This document shows positions 52,801 through 63,062 of a stretch of DNA of 64,000 bases, one piece after another. Both the position numbers and the translations under genes were made by a program. Source of the DNA: Patagioenas fasciata (Eukaryota; Chordata; Aves; Columbiformes; Columbidae); the NCBI RefSeq assembly GCF_037038585.1, contig NC_092524.1, forward strand, positions 43,963,001-44,027,000, in the 5' to 3' direction. The notes beneath the pieces are model-generated. The model did no database searches and had not been told where the DNA came from. It saw only the letters and a list, made by a program, of their open reading frames with translations. Positions within the stretch are counted from its first letter, which is position 1; every line of letters starts with the position of its first letter.

Positions 52801-55800
52801 GTATTACATTCCAAACAGAAAATACTAACATAGCGTTAGGTCTAAAACCCCAGCAATTTCAGGCAATTCATAAGACTGAAAATCCTTTTAGTTGTGAAGT
52901 ATATTAATTTGTTGGTTTTGCTTATGATTTTGAAAGAGTTGTGAACTTGTCTGTTTGTACAGATCTGTGTAAAGCGAATATCTAGAAATTTTGCATGGCT
53001 TTTGATTTATAATTCTTGGCTATATAGACTAAAAGAAATTTGAAAATGGCTAAAGATTCTTAAAATTAAAAATGGAATGTAAGTTTAAGTGCTTGTGTAC
53101 ACATACGCAGGCACATTGCAAGAAGAGCCAGAAGCCACGGATGCATTTGCAAAGAGCAAGTTTTATTTTAGTTACCTCTCTGCTGGGGGATCTCCGAAGC
53201 CACACCTAAGCTCCCAGGCAGAGGTGACACAAATGGGGACGCAGGCGCTGGTCAGTTCAGCCCTGCTGGAAGATCGCTGGGCCTGCTGAGCTCGCCTGTA
53301 TTTCAAGGCTTCAGGCAGGTGCAGCCTCCCGCTCTTTCTCACAACAAAGCAGGAATCTCAGACATAGTGATAAGGTGCCTAGAGTTTCTCACAGGCCTAT
53401 GTTGTCTAACACAGAGGTTCTACTCATCAAGCACACAAGATCAGTAAAACAATTACTGTGATGTATGTGCTTTTTCTACAGACAGGTGCAAGTCACTTGA
53501 GCGTATTTACATTTAACTAGCCTCTCGCCAAATCTTCCACTATATCCCCATACAGTGCTCATATCCATTTTAGGAGACTTTGGTTTTAAACATTCATTGC
53601 ACCTTTTTCTAAACTTGTTTTTTGGAGATGAAATGGGGAGAAACAAAGTGAAAACTGAAAGCTGTTGTAATGGAATAGCTGTGCTATGTGGATTTTTGGT
53701 TTGAAATTCACTTATTATTCTAATACACAATTTTTACTTCACAGTTGATACTTCAAGGAAGGGGCTTTGCTTTTTGCAGTGGTGTATTGAAATTGCAGTG
53801 AATTTTAATTGTAATTTGTAGTATTGCAAATGAAATGTTTTTTGGAACTGTTAGGGATGGAATGGTTGTATCTCAATTGTTTATCTTCATGTTCAACTAT
53901 AGTAGTCTGAATATTTATATACCATTATCTCTTTTAATAATTATTAAAGTCTGTTTCTAGGTTGCATAATTCAAAGATGCATTTATTTTTGCTGAGCTTT
54001 TGCTTAACACAGGTATTATTTGTTTGAAAGACTGCTGGAACAGAGCTGTTAGTATCTTTGTACAAACATTATTTTTATTATTGCTGTTTAAAAGAGTTTT
54101 CCCTAACTTTTTCACGCCCCTATATAGTTTATATGTTACAGGACCTTGATATACTCGAAGACTGGACAACAATAAGGAAGGTAAGATGAAAAGATGAATG
54201 CCAGTGGCTGCGGGTTTTGTTTGGGTTCTTGTCTAGTCCTTTTGCCTCTTAAAAACATGTAAATATCTTTCTTACATGATCAAAACTCTAAATAGATTTT
54301 TATTTCTGCAGTACTCAGCTAATCATTCCAGTTCAAGCTACGTTATTGCTACTTTTTCTGATTCTACGCAAATTATGCAGAGGAGTCCAATTAAATGGTG
54401 GAAGAGGTTATCTCTAAAATTGGTAGTCTGTAGTTTTCCATGGTAAAGTGAGCCTAAAGCTTGTATCAAGAGGATTTGCTTTCTCATAGTCTAGCATAAT
54501 TGGGTAGAAACTATGACAGGATAGTTTGATAGGATTTTGTTTTAAATTAAGATGTTTTTAACAGATATCATATGGTATGTTTTAATGTAGTAAATAATTT
54601 GCTTTATGTAGATTTTTATGTTTTGACGTCTCCTTATACCTTTTTTATATTGTATAAAGTGAAAAGCTATGTTTTTCCCAGATTATAAGAAAATCAGGGT
54701 TTACAGGAAAAGAAACTTGTTTGACCAGTTGATGTATTTGAAAAACTAAACCCAACTTTTAACTGCAGAGTGCCTTTTTCAGATCTTTGTCATTTGATTA
54801 AAGGAACTTGCTATAGTGAAACGCAATCCTTGACTTGTACCTGCAGTCAGAAAATTTCCTGTAGTACTCTGGAGCTTCCCAGTTTATGGAACAGCGAACT
54901 ACTTATGTGAATTCAAAAACTTGGTGGGAAATGGCTTTGAGTTAGTTTCCATCCGGCTTTATACTTGTACATGCTTCCTGAACAAGAAGTAAAATATGGT
55001 GCCTATGTGAAAACTTGTCTGACTTTTCCTGTTGCATCAGAGGAACAGACACAAAATAGGTTTCCCTCAGTCCCTTTCCTGCAGTGTAACATGATTTTAA
55101 ACAACAGCAACAAACCCAGAATCTACTGGAGATTTTGCCTTTTCTGGCAATAATTGAAAAAAAAAAAAAAAAAACCAACAAAAAAACCCCCAAAACCAAA
55201 GAACAAAAGCAAACAAACAACCCAAAACATTCTTAGAGGTTTTTTAAAACCTGCTTTAATACTACATGTGATGTAGAATTCACATGAGACAAAATTTGTG
55301 AGCTTCTGAGTATAACATCTAAATCAAGAGTAGCTTCTTAGTTTTGTTTTTCAGAATGGGTTAATGTAGTTTTGTATTTTCTTGACAGAATTAAATTACA
55401 GCAATTTTGAGGGTCTAATTTAATTAATTAAAACCTCCTGAGTTATTTGAAATCAAAACTTATTAAAGCAGGTGATTTTTTTTTTTTCACCCTCGAAATG
55501 CTGTTTTATTTAGTTATTGAGTCACCACTGAACACACTTCTATTTGTTCTGATTGTGGTTTTTGCATGTAAAAGCAAGTATCCTGAGCTACGCTGCACAT
55601 CACTTCACAAATAAAGCCAGCAGTTAAGAAAAAAAGACTATGATTGCAGACTAACTTCATTTTCTTTTGTGTTTCAAGGCAATGGCTACACTGGGGCCAC
55701 ACAGAGTAAAACCAGAACGTAAGTAAACATTATCGGGTTTCACAAGTCAGAACTTGCTGAGTGCAATGATGCAAATTGCATCTGGGCAGATCATATTTAT

Positions 55801-58282
55801 TTTAGTCCTGGTATAGTGATGGAGGATGGGATGAGGTAGCTGGAAGACATGGGTTTTGTCTCTCAGGTAGCTTGATTGCTGGTGATTGTGTTGACACCTG
55901 AATTCTAGAAAATTATCTATAACAATTTAGACTTCTAAAAGTGTTTTACACCAATTAATATTAGCAAGGCAGGAAACTGAGAGCAGCTGGACCTTAGGGG
56001 TGCATTCTAGAGGATGCTCATACTCACTGCAAGCTACAGCCCTGAAAAACTAGAGGGAAAGGAGCGGTAACTGATATTTGCAACTGAGGAGAGAAGCATA
56101 TTAATGCTAGGTAAAAATCAGATAGTTGGAGGTAGTGAGTAAGGAGGCAAAGGGAAAAGAGGCAAGCAGGTGGTATATTTCTTTATCAATGTATTACTAC
56201 TTGCATGTTGTAGTAATGTGCTGATGAAGAGATGTTGGGTTCTACCATTTGCCATCTTCTCTATATTGTATTACTCGATTTATGAAAACTCATATCACAG
56301 ATACGAAGGCTATGGGAAAGATAGCTATCTGAAAATGGAAATAAAACTTTTGATTTATCTGACTGGAAATAAAAAGTTGTTTTGCTTCTAATTTTCTTGC
56401 ATTCTGGTAATTATTATTAAGAGAGGATACTTTTGATAATGGAAAAATGTGTATTCTATGTAAATTACCTGATGAAAGTGCATTTAAGCATCTGAGTTCT
56501 GCCACGTCAACATTAAATTACTTTTATTGATCATTTTAGCACCTGTCAAATTGGAAAAGCATCTACATAGTGCTAGATCTGAAGAAGGAAGACTCTATTA
56601 TGATGGAGAGTGGTATGGACGTGGACAGACGATATGCATTGATAAGAAAGATGAATGTCCTACAAGGTAAAGATTACTCAGTTTATGCAGCTCTTTACAT
56701 TCATGTTAAGCAATAGATACGATGATGGCATTGAAGAATAAGGCTTATTTAGAAATACTGCCACCTCAGTAACATTTATTAGTCCACCACAAAAGACAGA
56801 CATTATCAAAGAAGATTGACTGCTGGACTTCTGAGAGAGGCTGGTAAAGGTTGGGCTTCACTGAAGCTGATGAAATGTTTATCAAGTTAGGATCTCACTA
56901 ACAATTTAAGCTCTTCCCAGTTTCTGAATGGCCTTTGGGTAAGTTTGGTTATTTTTTTAGTATCTTGGGATTTTGTTGCTTTGAAAATTTGATCTGTTGG
57001 CCCACCCAAAAATACTTAATTGAAAAAACGTTTTATATCATTAAAGATAGGCTTTGTTTTCCGTTGATGAGAGCTCTGAAAGAAAAGAGTTGGGACTTTT
57101 CTTACAGTATGTCCTTCTCTTAACAAAGGGTTTACCTGGAATGGTCTAAATATTACAGGGCAAATTTGGTTGAATGTTTCAGATACCCAAACATATTTTC
57201 TCTATATGGTTAATATTTGTAAATTCTAAAAGGTGGGTATATTTAAAACAATATTTAAAATTAAATATATATCTTACCTTTTACTGAATGGGACAAATCG
57301 ATCTAAGTGCACTGTTGGTTAAAAATGCACAGCGACCCAAGAAATTTAACTTCATATAGCAGTAGTTTACTGTAAACTGACTGTTTTTTTTATTCTGTGT
57401 GCATGGTGAAGGGGAAGAGATTTTGGTGATTTTGATGTTTGTTCTGGGCTGTAACAGAAAGATATTTTTCTAAAATTTAAAAAATTCTGAATTAGTTTAG
57501 CAGGCCATAGCAGTTATACTGGGCCAAAAGATCTTATTATCCAGTGTCTGACAAAAGCCAAACTTGATGCTTAGCAGGGCAAGCATACAGTGGAACTTTC
57601 CCACCTTTCAAGATTTCAGCAACTTTTAAGGCTGAAGAGTTTCCTGGAGAGTTTTGTTATGCTCAGTATGTGATAGATCTTTGTTCCATTAACTGTTTGA
57701 ATCTCTGGTTTTGAGCCATTTTTTTGTCATCAAATTTACTTGAATTTTTTTCATTCTTAGTGTGTATAGGGAGGGGGTTGTGTTAAGTATTTTTCTTAAG
57801 GCTTACCACAAGGACCGTAAAAACAGAGTGCATGTAAGAATGATTCTGTAAATCAGGCTTTTAAACAATTAAAATGTTTGTACATGTTCAGGGTTTTCTC
57901 ATGGGAGAAGAAAATACATAGATGGCTGAAAAATTAACTACCTTCGCTAAAGACACATGCAGTTACTGAAGATTTCTATTAAAACTGTCCTTACAATGGA
58001 GCCAGTATCTGTCTGGCCTCGCATTTACATCTAATGTATATTTTCATTTACTGTACAGAAATACAGCTGCAGTTCTGTGGGGTTTTTTAGTAGCTTATAT
58101 GGTTTCTAAATTCTTCTTGCTTTGCTTCCTCTGACCGTTCTTCCCTCATTTTCTATAGTGCCATAATTACGACAATTAACCATGATGAAGTTTGGTTTAA
58201 AAGACCAGATGGAAGCAAGTCCAAGCTGTATATTTCTCAACTACAGAAAGGAAAATATTCAATAAAGCATAACCACAACTGA
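34671..58282 (+). CDS. BRMS1L: BRMS1L, complete coding region in ten exons
   Basis: BRMS1L is a nuclear BRMS1/Sds3-family subunit of the SIN3-HDAC corepressor complex. Exons are 34671-34806, 41908-41998, 44539-44666, 47991-48070, 50989-51085, 51505-51588, 54116-54180, 55679-55718, 56540-56666 and 58159-58282. They join in phase to 972 nt, giving 323 residues, the same length as I recall for human BRMS1L. The N-terminus (1-60) is an acidic, serine-rich tract starting [20 protein letters not shown]. Residues 60-180 form the coiled-coil Sds3-like region ([59 protein letters not shown]). A basic stretch RKKRKDPF near residue 197 could be a nuclear localisation signal. The C-terminus carries [20 protein letters not shown] and a final KYSIKHNHN. 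Intron 6 is an AT-AC intron. BRMS1 and SUDS3 are paralogues, but the wording matches BRMS1L. Confidence 0.97.
34807..41907 (+). other. BRMS1L: BRMS1L intron 1
   Basis: 7.1 kb. It starts in the CpG island and contains an alternating purine-pyrimidine tract (about 35229-35302, CATATATACATGCGTG-like). A plus-strand open frame of 149 codons (39163-39612) begins at an ATG-like site but resembles no known family and has no promoter or splice support. Nothing else recognised. Confidence 0.85.
35229..35302. repeat. Alternating purine-pyrimidine tract
   Basis: TATATACATGCGTGTGCAGA through ACATGTATGTACATGTATAT, just beyond the BRMS1L CpG island in intron 1. It is rich in short palindromes (ACATGT, GTAC). 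Confidence 0.65.
41908..41998 (+). CDS. BRMS1L: BRMS1L coding exon 2
   Basis: Codes [18 protein letters not shown] through FTDLKD plus two bases. Acceptor TTTTTTATTCTTAG. The donor falls inside GATCA/GTAAGT. Confidence 0.96.
41999..44538 (+). other. BRMS1L: BRMS1L intron 2
   Basis: 2.5 kb. A G/purine-rich stretch lies at about 43070-43320. No gene or clear repeat was recognised. Confidence 0.85.
44539..44666 (+). CDS. BRMS1L: BRMS1L coding exon 3
   Basis: Codes [17 protein letters not shown] through QIRTKVA plus one base, in the coiled-coil core. Acceptor TTATTTTAAG, donor GTAGGC. Confidence 0.97.
44667..47990 (+). other. BRMS1L: BRMS1L intron 3
   Basis: Contains TTG-rich (46008-46042), A/C-rich (46218-46260) and GGTTGG/T-rich (47794-47834) tracts. 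It also contains a sharply GC-rich block at 47030-47470, described separately. Confidence 0.85.
47030..47470. repeat. GC-rich insertion-like block, candidate transposable element
   Basis: About 440 bp of high-GC sequence with abrupt edges in an AT-rich intron, quite unlike both flanks. Read on the minus strand it resembles LTR or retroviral leader sequence in texture, and a TATAAA lies near its plus-strand right edge (about 47469). I could not find clear terminal TG/CA ends or a target-site duplication, so the class is unknown. Confidence 0.35.
47991..48070 (+). CDS. BRMS1L: BRMS1L coding exon 4
   Basis: Codes [20 protein letters not shown] through QHCE. Acceptor CTGATTACAG. The donor GAG/GTTGTG is weak, and a stronger-looking ACT/GTGAGG lies five bases upstream. 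Only the weak site keeps the family frame into SEKLLLYD. Confidence 0.95.
48071..50988 (+). other. BRMS1L: BRMS1L intron 4
   Basis: Contains one reverse-oriented CR1 copy (50272-50610). The rest is unremarkable. Confidence 0.85.
50272..50610 (-). repeat. CR1 LINE 3' fragment
   Basis: Read on the minus strand, the sequence ends in the ATTCTATG/ATTCCATG-type tail typical of CR1. It encodes the reverse-transcriptase-region C-terminus ([20 protein letters not shown] then [10 protein letters not shown]), truncated at its 5' end. It is inserted antisense in BRMS1L intron 4. Confidence 0.92.
50989..51085 (+). CDS. BRMS1L: BRMS1L coding exon 5
   Basis: Codes [20 protein letters not shown] through HSIDITS plus one base. 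Acceptor TTTTTTAG. The donor GTGGAT is fairly weak. Confidence 0.96.
51505..51588 (+). CDS. BRMS1L: BRMS1L coding exon 6, ends at a U12-type donor
   Basis: Codes [20 protein letters not shown] and KKKPVVVS plus one base. It is followed by ATATCCTT, the U12 consensus, with no GT donor in frame. Residue continuity to GPYIVYML in the next exon sets the boundary. Confidence 0.95.
52384..52669 (+). repeat. CR1 LINE 3' fragment
   Basis: Plus-strand copy. Its peptide includes [20 protein letters not shown] and [19 protein letters not shown], followed by the GGATTGGACTAGATGATCTT 3' UTR motif. It ends in two ATTCTGTG-type repeats at 52649-52669. It is 5'-truncated, sense-oriented within BRMS1L intron 6, and better preserved than the intron 4 copy. 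Confidence 0.95.
53094..53484 (-). repeat. Candidate solo LTR (391 bp)
   Basis: On the minus strand the unit starts TGTCTGTAG and ends GTGTACACA, giving TG...CA termini with a short TGT/ACA inverted end. An AATAAA (53162-53167, minus strand) lies about 70 bp before its 3' end, as in the R-U5 part of an LTR. The block is GC-richer than its flanks. The 4-mer GTGC occurs one base outside each edge, too weak to call a target duplication. Non-coding; family not identified. Confidence 0.4.
54116..54180 (+). CDS. BRMS1L: BRMS1L coding exon 7
   Basis: Codes [20 protein letters not shown] then RK. It starts right after the AC of the U12-type intron. Donor GTAAGA. Confidence 0.95.
55679..55718 (+). 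CDS. BRMS1L: BRMS1L coding exon 8 (40 nt)
   Basis: A micro-scale exon coding [13 protein letters not shown] plus one base. Acceptor GTGTTTCAAG, donor GTAAGT. Confidence 0.95.
56540..56666 (+). CDS. BRMS1L: BRMS1L coding exon 9
   Basis: Codes [20 protein letters not shown] through KKDECPT plus two bases. Acceptor TCATTTTAG, donor GTAAAG. Confidence 0.97.
57498..57770 (+). repeat. Degraded ancient interspersed repeat
   Basis: Phrases such as TATACTGGGCCAAAAGATCT then TATTATCCAGTGTCTGAC, later GATGCTTAGCAGGGCAAG, resemble a widespread sauropsid repeat with 'tactgggtcagaccaaaggtcc' and 'gcccagtgtcctg'. The match is from memory and strongly diverged, so I give no family name. Confidence 0.4.
58159..58282 (+). 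CDS. BRMS1L: BRMS1L coding exon 10 with stop
   Basis: Codes [20 protein letters not shown] through KYSIKHNHN and the TGA at 58280-58282. Acceptor TTCTATAG. Confidence 0.97.
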
Positions 58283-59755
58283 CCATTGCTAACCTGGTAT
58301 GACACAAGTGATATTACCATGCTTGATATGCCATGGGGAGAAAGTTGTATTTAATAGAGTTTTGTATTCCTTGTACATCTACAGCAGTATCTGATGTGTA
58401 TTTGTAGTGCTGTATGTAAACTTCATATGAATGGCCTTCAGAAACCTGAGGATGTTAAATCATATTGACAGACATTTTCCCTCTAACTTGGGTCCAGTGC
58501 CTAAGATATGAAGTATGCTCTTCAAGTATAATGCCTCTGAACTCATAGTTTTAAAGGGGGGCGGGGTGGAGGGAAGAGACAGAGAAAACAAAAGAAAAGA
58601 AAAAAAAAATAGAAGGAAAAAAAATATTTTCCGTTGGTGACCAGTTGGTGTGATAAAAATGATAACCATTATTACCAGCAACTCTCTTTGTTTTCAGTGA
58701 AGATGTCATGTTTCTCTTGTGGATGTAAATTTAGCTTGTTCAGCTGTTGCTTTTGAATAGATTGTAACATGCGTAAGCATTCTTTTATCCAAAGTGGACT
58801 GATTCATGAAAATTATTGCCCTCAACAGCTCTGCTAGTACTGACCGTGTTATATTTTGCAAGGTTTACTATGTTGCTTGTAATGAGACAAAGCCAGTATT
58901 TTGAGCTACAGTTTTTGAGGAGCACTTTTCTAGTTTAGGACTCTATTCTACAGTAAACGAATTGTTGGTGATTTTTTTTTAATTCTTCCCCAGATTGTCA
59001 GCAAAATTTATGCATAAAATAGACAGTGTTGCTCCAACCTGTGTTATATGTAGCCCACAAAGAACGGGGATGGTTATGTAAATACTGTTGCATGCTCTGC
59101 TTGTTTGGTCCACAGTTGTATGAAGTACTGAGAATCTTTTTTTCAAAAGGAAAATATTGCCCCAGAAATCATATATCTGGGAAAATTTACACTGACTTTT
59201 TCACCAAACACTGTTTTCCGAATTTCTGTATGCTACTTCATCTTATTGTACACCAGAAATTATTTCATGCATCTTGGAAATCTGAATTTTTCTTAAATCT
59301 TACTGTTGAAGCCACGGAGAAAAGTTCTAAATCCTTGATGTTACTGTGATGTGCTTGGAGCATCTAGAATGATAGATGGGATTGCTGAAGAATTATTAAT
59401 GTGTTGGTCATGTGCACTTTAATCTCCACTTATGATGATTCTTCTTGGAGAAAGAAAGCATCCATTTGCTTTAAATGATCACAGAAAATAACTATTTTTA
59501 TTGTAACATATAAATGTTTTATTCCTATATTAATTGTCTCTTCTAGTGCAGGGTGGTAACTACTTTCCAAATACCAAATCAGTTTCTGCCGAGTGATGCT
59601 TTTTTACAATTGTATGACATCATTAATCAAATGTACATAAAGTATCAATTGACATTTTGGTTTTTAACAATATGAACTCTATGTATACTGTTGTTTGATA
59701 AACTTTTTGTAATAAAATATTTGTATTTTTAAACTTAGTATATAAATAAATGATC
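58283..59755 (+). other. BRMS1L: BRMS1L 3' UTR with poly(A) signals
   Basis: Sequence after the stop runs to two canonical AATAAA hexamers, at 59711-59716 and 59745-59750. The end of the message is therefore expected near 59730-59770. A purine-rich stretch (58552-58624) lies within it. The 3' end itself is inferred. Confidence 0.75.
59711..59716 (+). terminator. BRMS1L: Canonical polyadenylation signal AATAAA
   Basis: AATAAA lies 1.4 kb after the BRMS1L stop in an AT-rich context. A second AATAAA at 59745-59750 could extend the message slightly. Confidence 0.7.
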
Positions 59756-62700
59756 TGTGGTAGTGCACATCATTTATGTTGTTTTGATCTTTGGTTTCCT
59801 AGTCTTGTTGGAATTCCTGATATACCAAATGCTAAAGGGAAATCTATTTAAGTTTTTAGAAAGCCTAGACACTTTTAGAGACCTTTGACTTGCACTTTTT
59901 TATTTTGAATTTTCAGAGTTTGTTATGTATAGATTAGGTCTGTTGGTTTTTACAATTTTTTTCTTTAATATTTTATGGAAGCACTACTCTGTGCTGTTTA
60001 TAACTGAAATGTAAGCACTGTTAAGAACCTCTTAACTGTTGATGTGCTTGTAATAATTTCTGTTTAGGGCATGCTGAGCACCCTAAACTGCTTCGTGCTT
60101 CACCTCTTTCCTCTCTGTTATTCTGCACCTCTAACTGTAGTTCATTATTTCTAAAGCTGTTTCTAATGTGATCTCCTTGGGTGCAGAAGTTTGCTTCGTA
60201 CAACCCTGCAGTTTGGATTGACACTTGGTGAGTGTGGCTTCTTGATTCAGAATAAACATCATCTGTATTAACGGACAAGTAATAAGCATAACAGTGTGGG
60301 TTAGTGATCAAACAACTGGGATCTACCTGTTTTGTTACCAGAAGTCCAAGAAATTGAGCTATGGCTTTCCTTTTTACGTGTAATAACTTCTGTGTATGTG
60401 ATCAGCAAAGGTATGAGGTTGCTCTTTTTTTGTAATTGATTGTTTCATGCCTAGGCAAATCATATTTGGTATGTGCTATATATCTTTTTACTATCTGAAC
60501 AGTTAATGATTTGCTCACTCAATTATAAAACTTGAGATGTTTTCAACAGATTTCAGTCCGTTGAAGTGCAGATGACGTTAGCCTGTCGTCCATCTGTTCC
60601 ATCTTTTACGCTGTGACAGTAAAGCTTTTCAAGTCTCAGTAGCATTGCTTTAACCTACAAATAGGATTAAGATCTGTAAAGTGCTGAGGGAAAGAGATGT
60701 TGGGCATACCATTTATTCCTTGAGATACAGTATGTGAAAAGGGAAGTAAATGAAGAGTAACAGGCATTGAGTGACAAAGAACTTCCTGTACATGTATAGA
60801 AAAGGCTTCTATATCAGTAGTTGTATTTCAGAGGAGATGCAGTTTGTTTTTTGCTGATCACGCAGAGCAAGCTGAGCTGTTCGTCTTTCCTGTAATGAAG
60901 TATCTGGTGTATTTAGTTAAAATGAAATTGATTTAACATGACAACACTTAATGCATAAGTATAATGAGGAATTTAGCTTAGGTATCTTGTAACAAGTAGC
61001 TATTAAACTTTCTGAATACACTTGGATTTTGGCACTTTGCACTGTATTTGCTTGGAAACTATTAAAATTGACTATTTATAGTCCGTGGAAGATGGCATTT
61101 TATATTCATAACCCAAGACCTGCGTAACTCGCTCACCACCTTAATCAAGTGGCAAGTGCTAAAATGTACACTCATTCTGAAAACCTGTGCTGCCTTTCAT
61201 CAAGAGGTTCAGTTTGTTCTGGGTGGGAGTTTGGTTTGGTTTTTCTTTGAAGTGGAAAGAAACAAATAGGCTTTGGCTTTTACCAAAAAAAAAAAAGTAC
61301 TAATACTGTTCCCAGTTTCCTGGAGAAATTCTTCGGTTATTACTGTAGGAAGAGCTACTTTTTTGACCTTTTTTTGAGGACAAGGGCAAGAGGTAGAGAG
61401 AGAACACGTTCAATAGACCTCACATTTAATATCTAAAATCTCCAGTGCTTTTATCTGTATCAGGTTTGTTGGAGCCTTTCACTGTTCCTTGTGTTGCAAT
61501 AGCTAAACAGAACATGCTTTCTTCGGGTGCTGCATATGGCAGCCCTGTCCAGACACCCTTTACAAGTGGCCAAGTGAGCTCTGCTCTAAGGACATTTGGT
61601 TGTTCCCGAGGAAGTTTTTTTACAAGGTCCCTCTGGGTCAGGGGCATGGTTACGATTGGAATCCGGACCAAGTACCCCATATTTTACCTTGGGTACCCCA
61701 GGGATGCACTGGGGGATGTGTACATGCAGGTAGCACCATTGGTAACTGCCTGGTGTCTGGAAGTACTTAGGTGTTTCTGCAGCATGTGTGCAGCTCAGCT
61801 GAGTGGTACATCTGCAGTAAATCAGCATGGGATTTGCAGTCTTAAGATTTAATCAAAAGCCCAACATGTATTCAGTAAGCCTGATGTTTCCTGGAAATGC
61901 CAGCCTAACTGCACATCCATGGCATTCTGTATGCTTCTGTTTCTCTGGATGGAAAACTCTGATCTTGAAGCAACAGACGTAGCTTCCGACATTTAAGAAT
62001 AATTTATGTTGTTGATGTGTGTTTGTGGTTTTTATTCTTATATTATTTTTTCTGGAACTGCCGGACTGGAAATTCAAAAAGTGATGAGCTGACTCCTGTT
62101 TCAGTATGCTGGCTCCTATAGATCTCGTATCTAGAAATCTAACTTTCCCAGATGTTGTATGAAGAATTTGAATGCTGAAACTGGGCTGAGAGATTCACTA
62201 GCAGGGAGAGGACCTGAAGGTAGGTGCAGTGCTGAATGCAATGTTGAAGAAATTCCAGCTCCAGAATAAAGATTGGAGGCATAAATGGAATGAAGTGATG
62301 AAGACTACGTCAAACAGTAGCATTTAAAGAAGAAAGATAAAATGAGCAACGCTATTAGCCCTGGTTACCCTGGGCATTGACAACTTCTGATAGGAAAAAA
62401 TACTATGTGATTTTGTAAGTAAGGATTACTTCACTTGGCAGTGGATTTAAAAAAAAGAAAAAAAGACTTTGTAGACAAACTTTGTATTTGGTATTTCCAA
62501 GCTTTAAAAGTGTCAGTATTACCGTTCCAGTACAGTTTGGGTGTATGAGACAATATAAATGTGTAGGACTCGGGTCACTTCGTAATTCTCCTAAACCATT
62601 GCTTTCGGGTGTTTTAACTCCAGACATGACTTACTGTAAGATTAGACTTGCTAGATTTTTTTTTTTTTTAAGATGTTGGTTATATTTTTGAAGATAGCAA

Positions 62701-62870
62701 TTTCTTTGAACAACAGGAAAATACAGAAAGGACGGAGTGTTTGAGAGGTGGTTAGCAGCAGTAGAACCTGTGTGTGTATATGTATATATATATTTTTTTT
62801 TTTTCAGCATGTCAGTTCATTAGGAAAATCTTCAGACGTCACCATTGTCTCCATGAACAGCAACAAGCTG
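59756..62870. other. Downstream intergenic DNA
   Basis: No gene recognised. The block at 61430-61855 is open in overlapping frames on both strands (135 codons plus, 80-84 codons minus) with higher GC than its flanks, but resembles no known family. A TG/TA-rich tract lies at 62772-62804. Confidence 0.7.
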
Positions 62871-62872
62871 GA

Positions 62873-63062
62873 ATAGAGTCAGAATAGTTTGGGTTGGAAG
62901 GGACCTTCAAAGTTTATCTAGTTCAGACCCCCTGCAATGAGCAGGGACATCTTCAACCAGATCAGATTGCTCAGACCCCCATCCAGCCTGGCCTTGAATG
63001 TTTCCAGGGATGGGGCATCTGCCACCTTTCTAGATGACCTGTGCCAGTGTTTTACCGTCTTC
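62873..63062 (-). repeat. CR1 LINE 3' fragment
   Basis: GAATAGTTTGGGTTGGAAGG followed by GACCTTCAAAG, then CATCCAGCCTGGCCTTGAAT, is the familiar reverse-oriented CR1 3' region. The octamer tail is degraded and the element is short. Confidence 0.85.

Larger units (their letters stand above)
51589..54115 (+). other. BRMS1L: AT-AC (U12-type) intron 6 of BRMS1L
   Basis: The intron begins ATATCCTT, a perfect match to the minor-spliceosome 5' site, and ends TTTTTCAC. A branch-point-like TTCCCTAAC at 54099-54107 differs by one base from the U12 consensus TTCCTTAAC. Its likely branch A is about 9 bases from the intron end, a short distance expected for this class. Splicing here joins TCAG to GCCCC and gives SGPYIVYM, as in the BRMS1 family. 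The intron also carries a CR1 copy and an LTR-like unit. Confidence 0.93.
54181..58158 (+). other. BRMS1L: BRMS1L introns 7, 8 and 9
   Basis: Introns at 54181-55678, 55719-56539 and 56667-58158. They include an A tract followed by A/C-rich sequence (55149-55232) and a degraded interspersed repeat in intron 9 (57498-57770). No additional exon was recognised. Confidence 0.8.
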
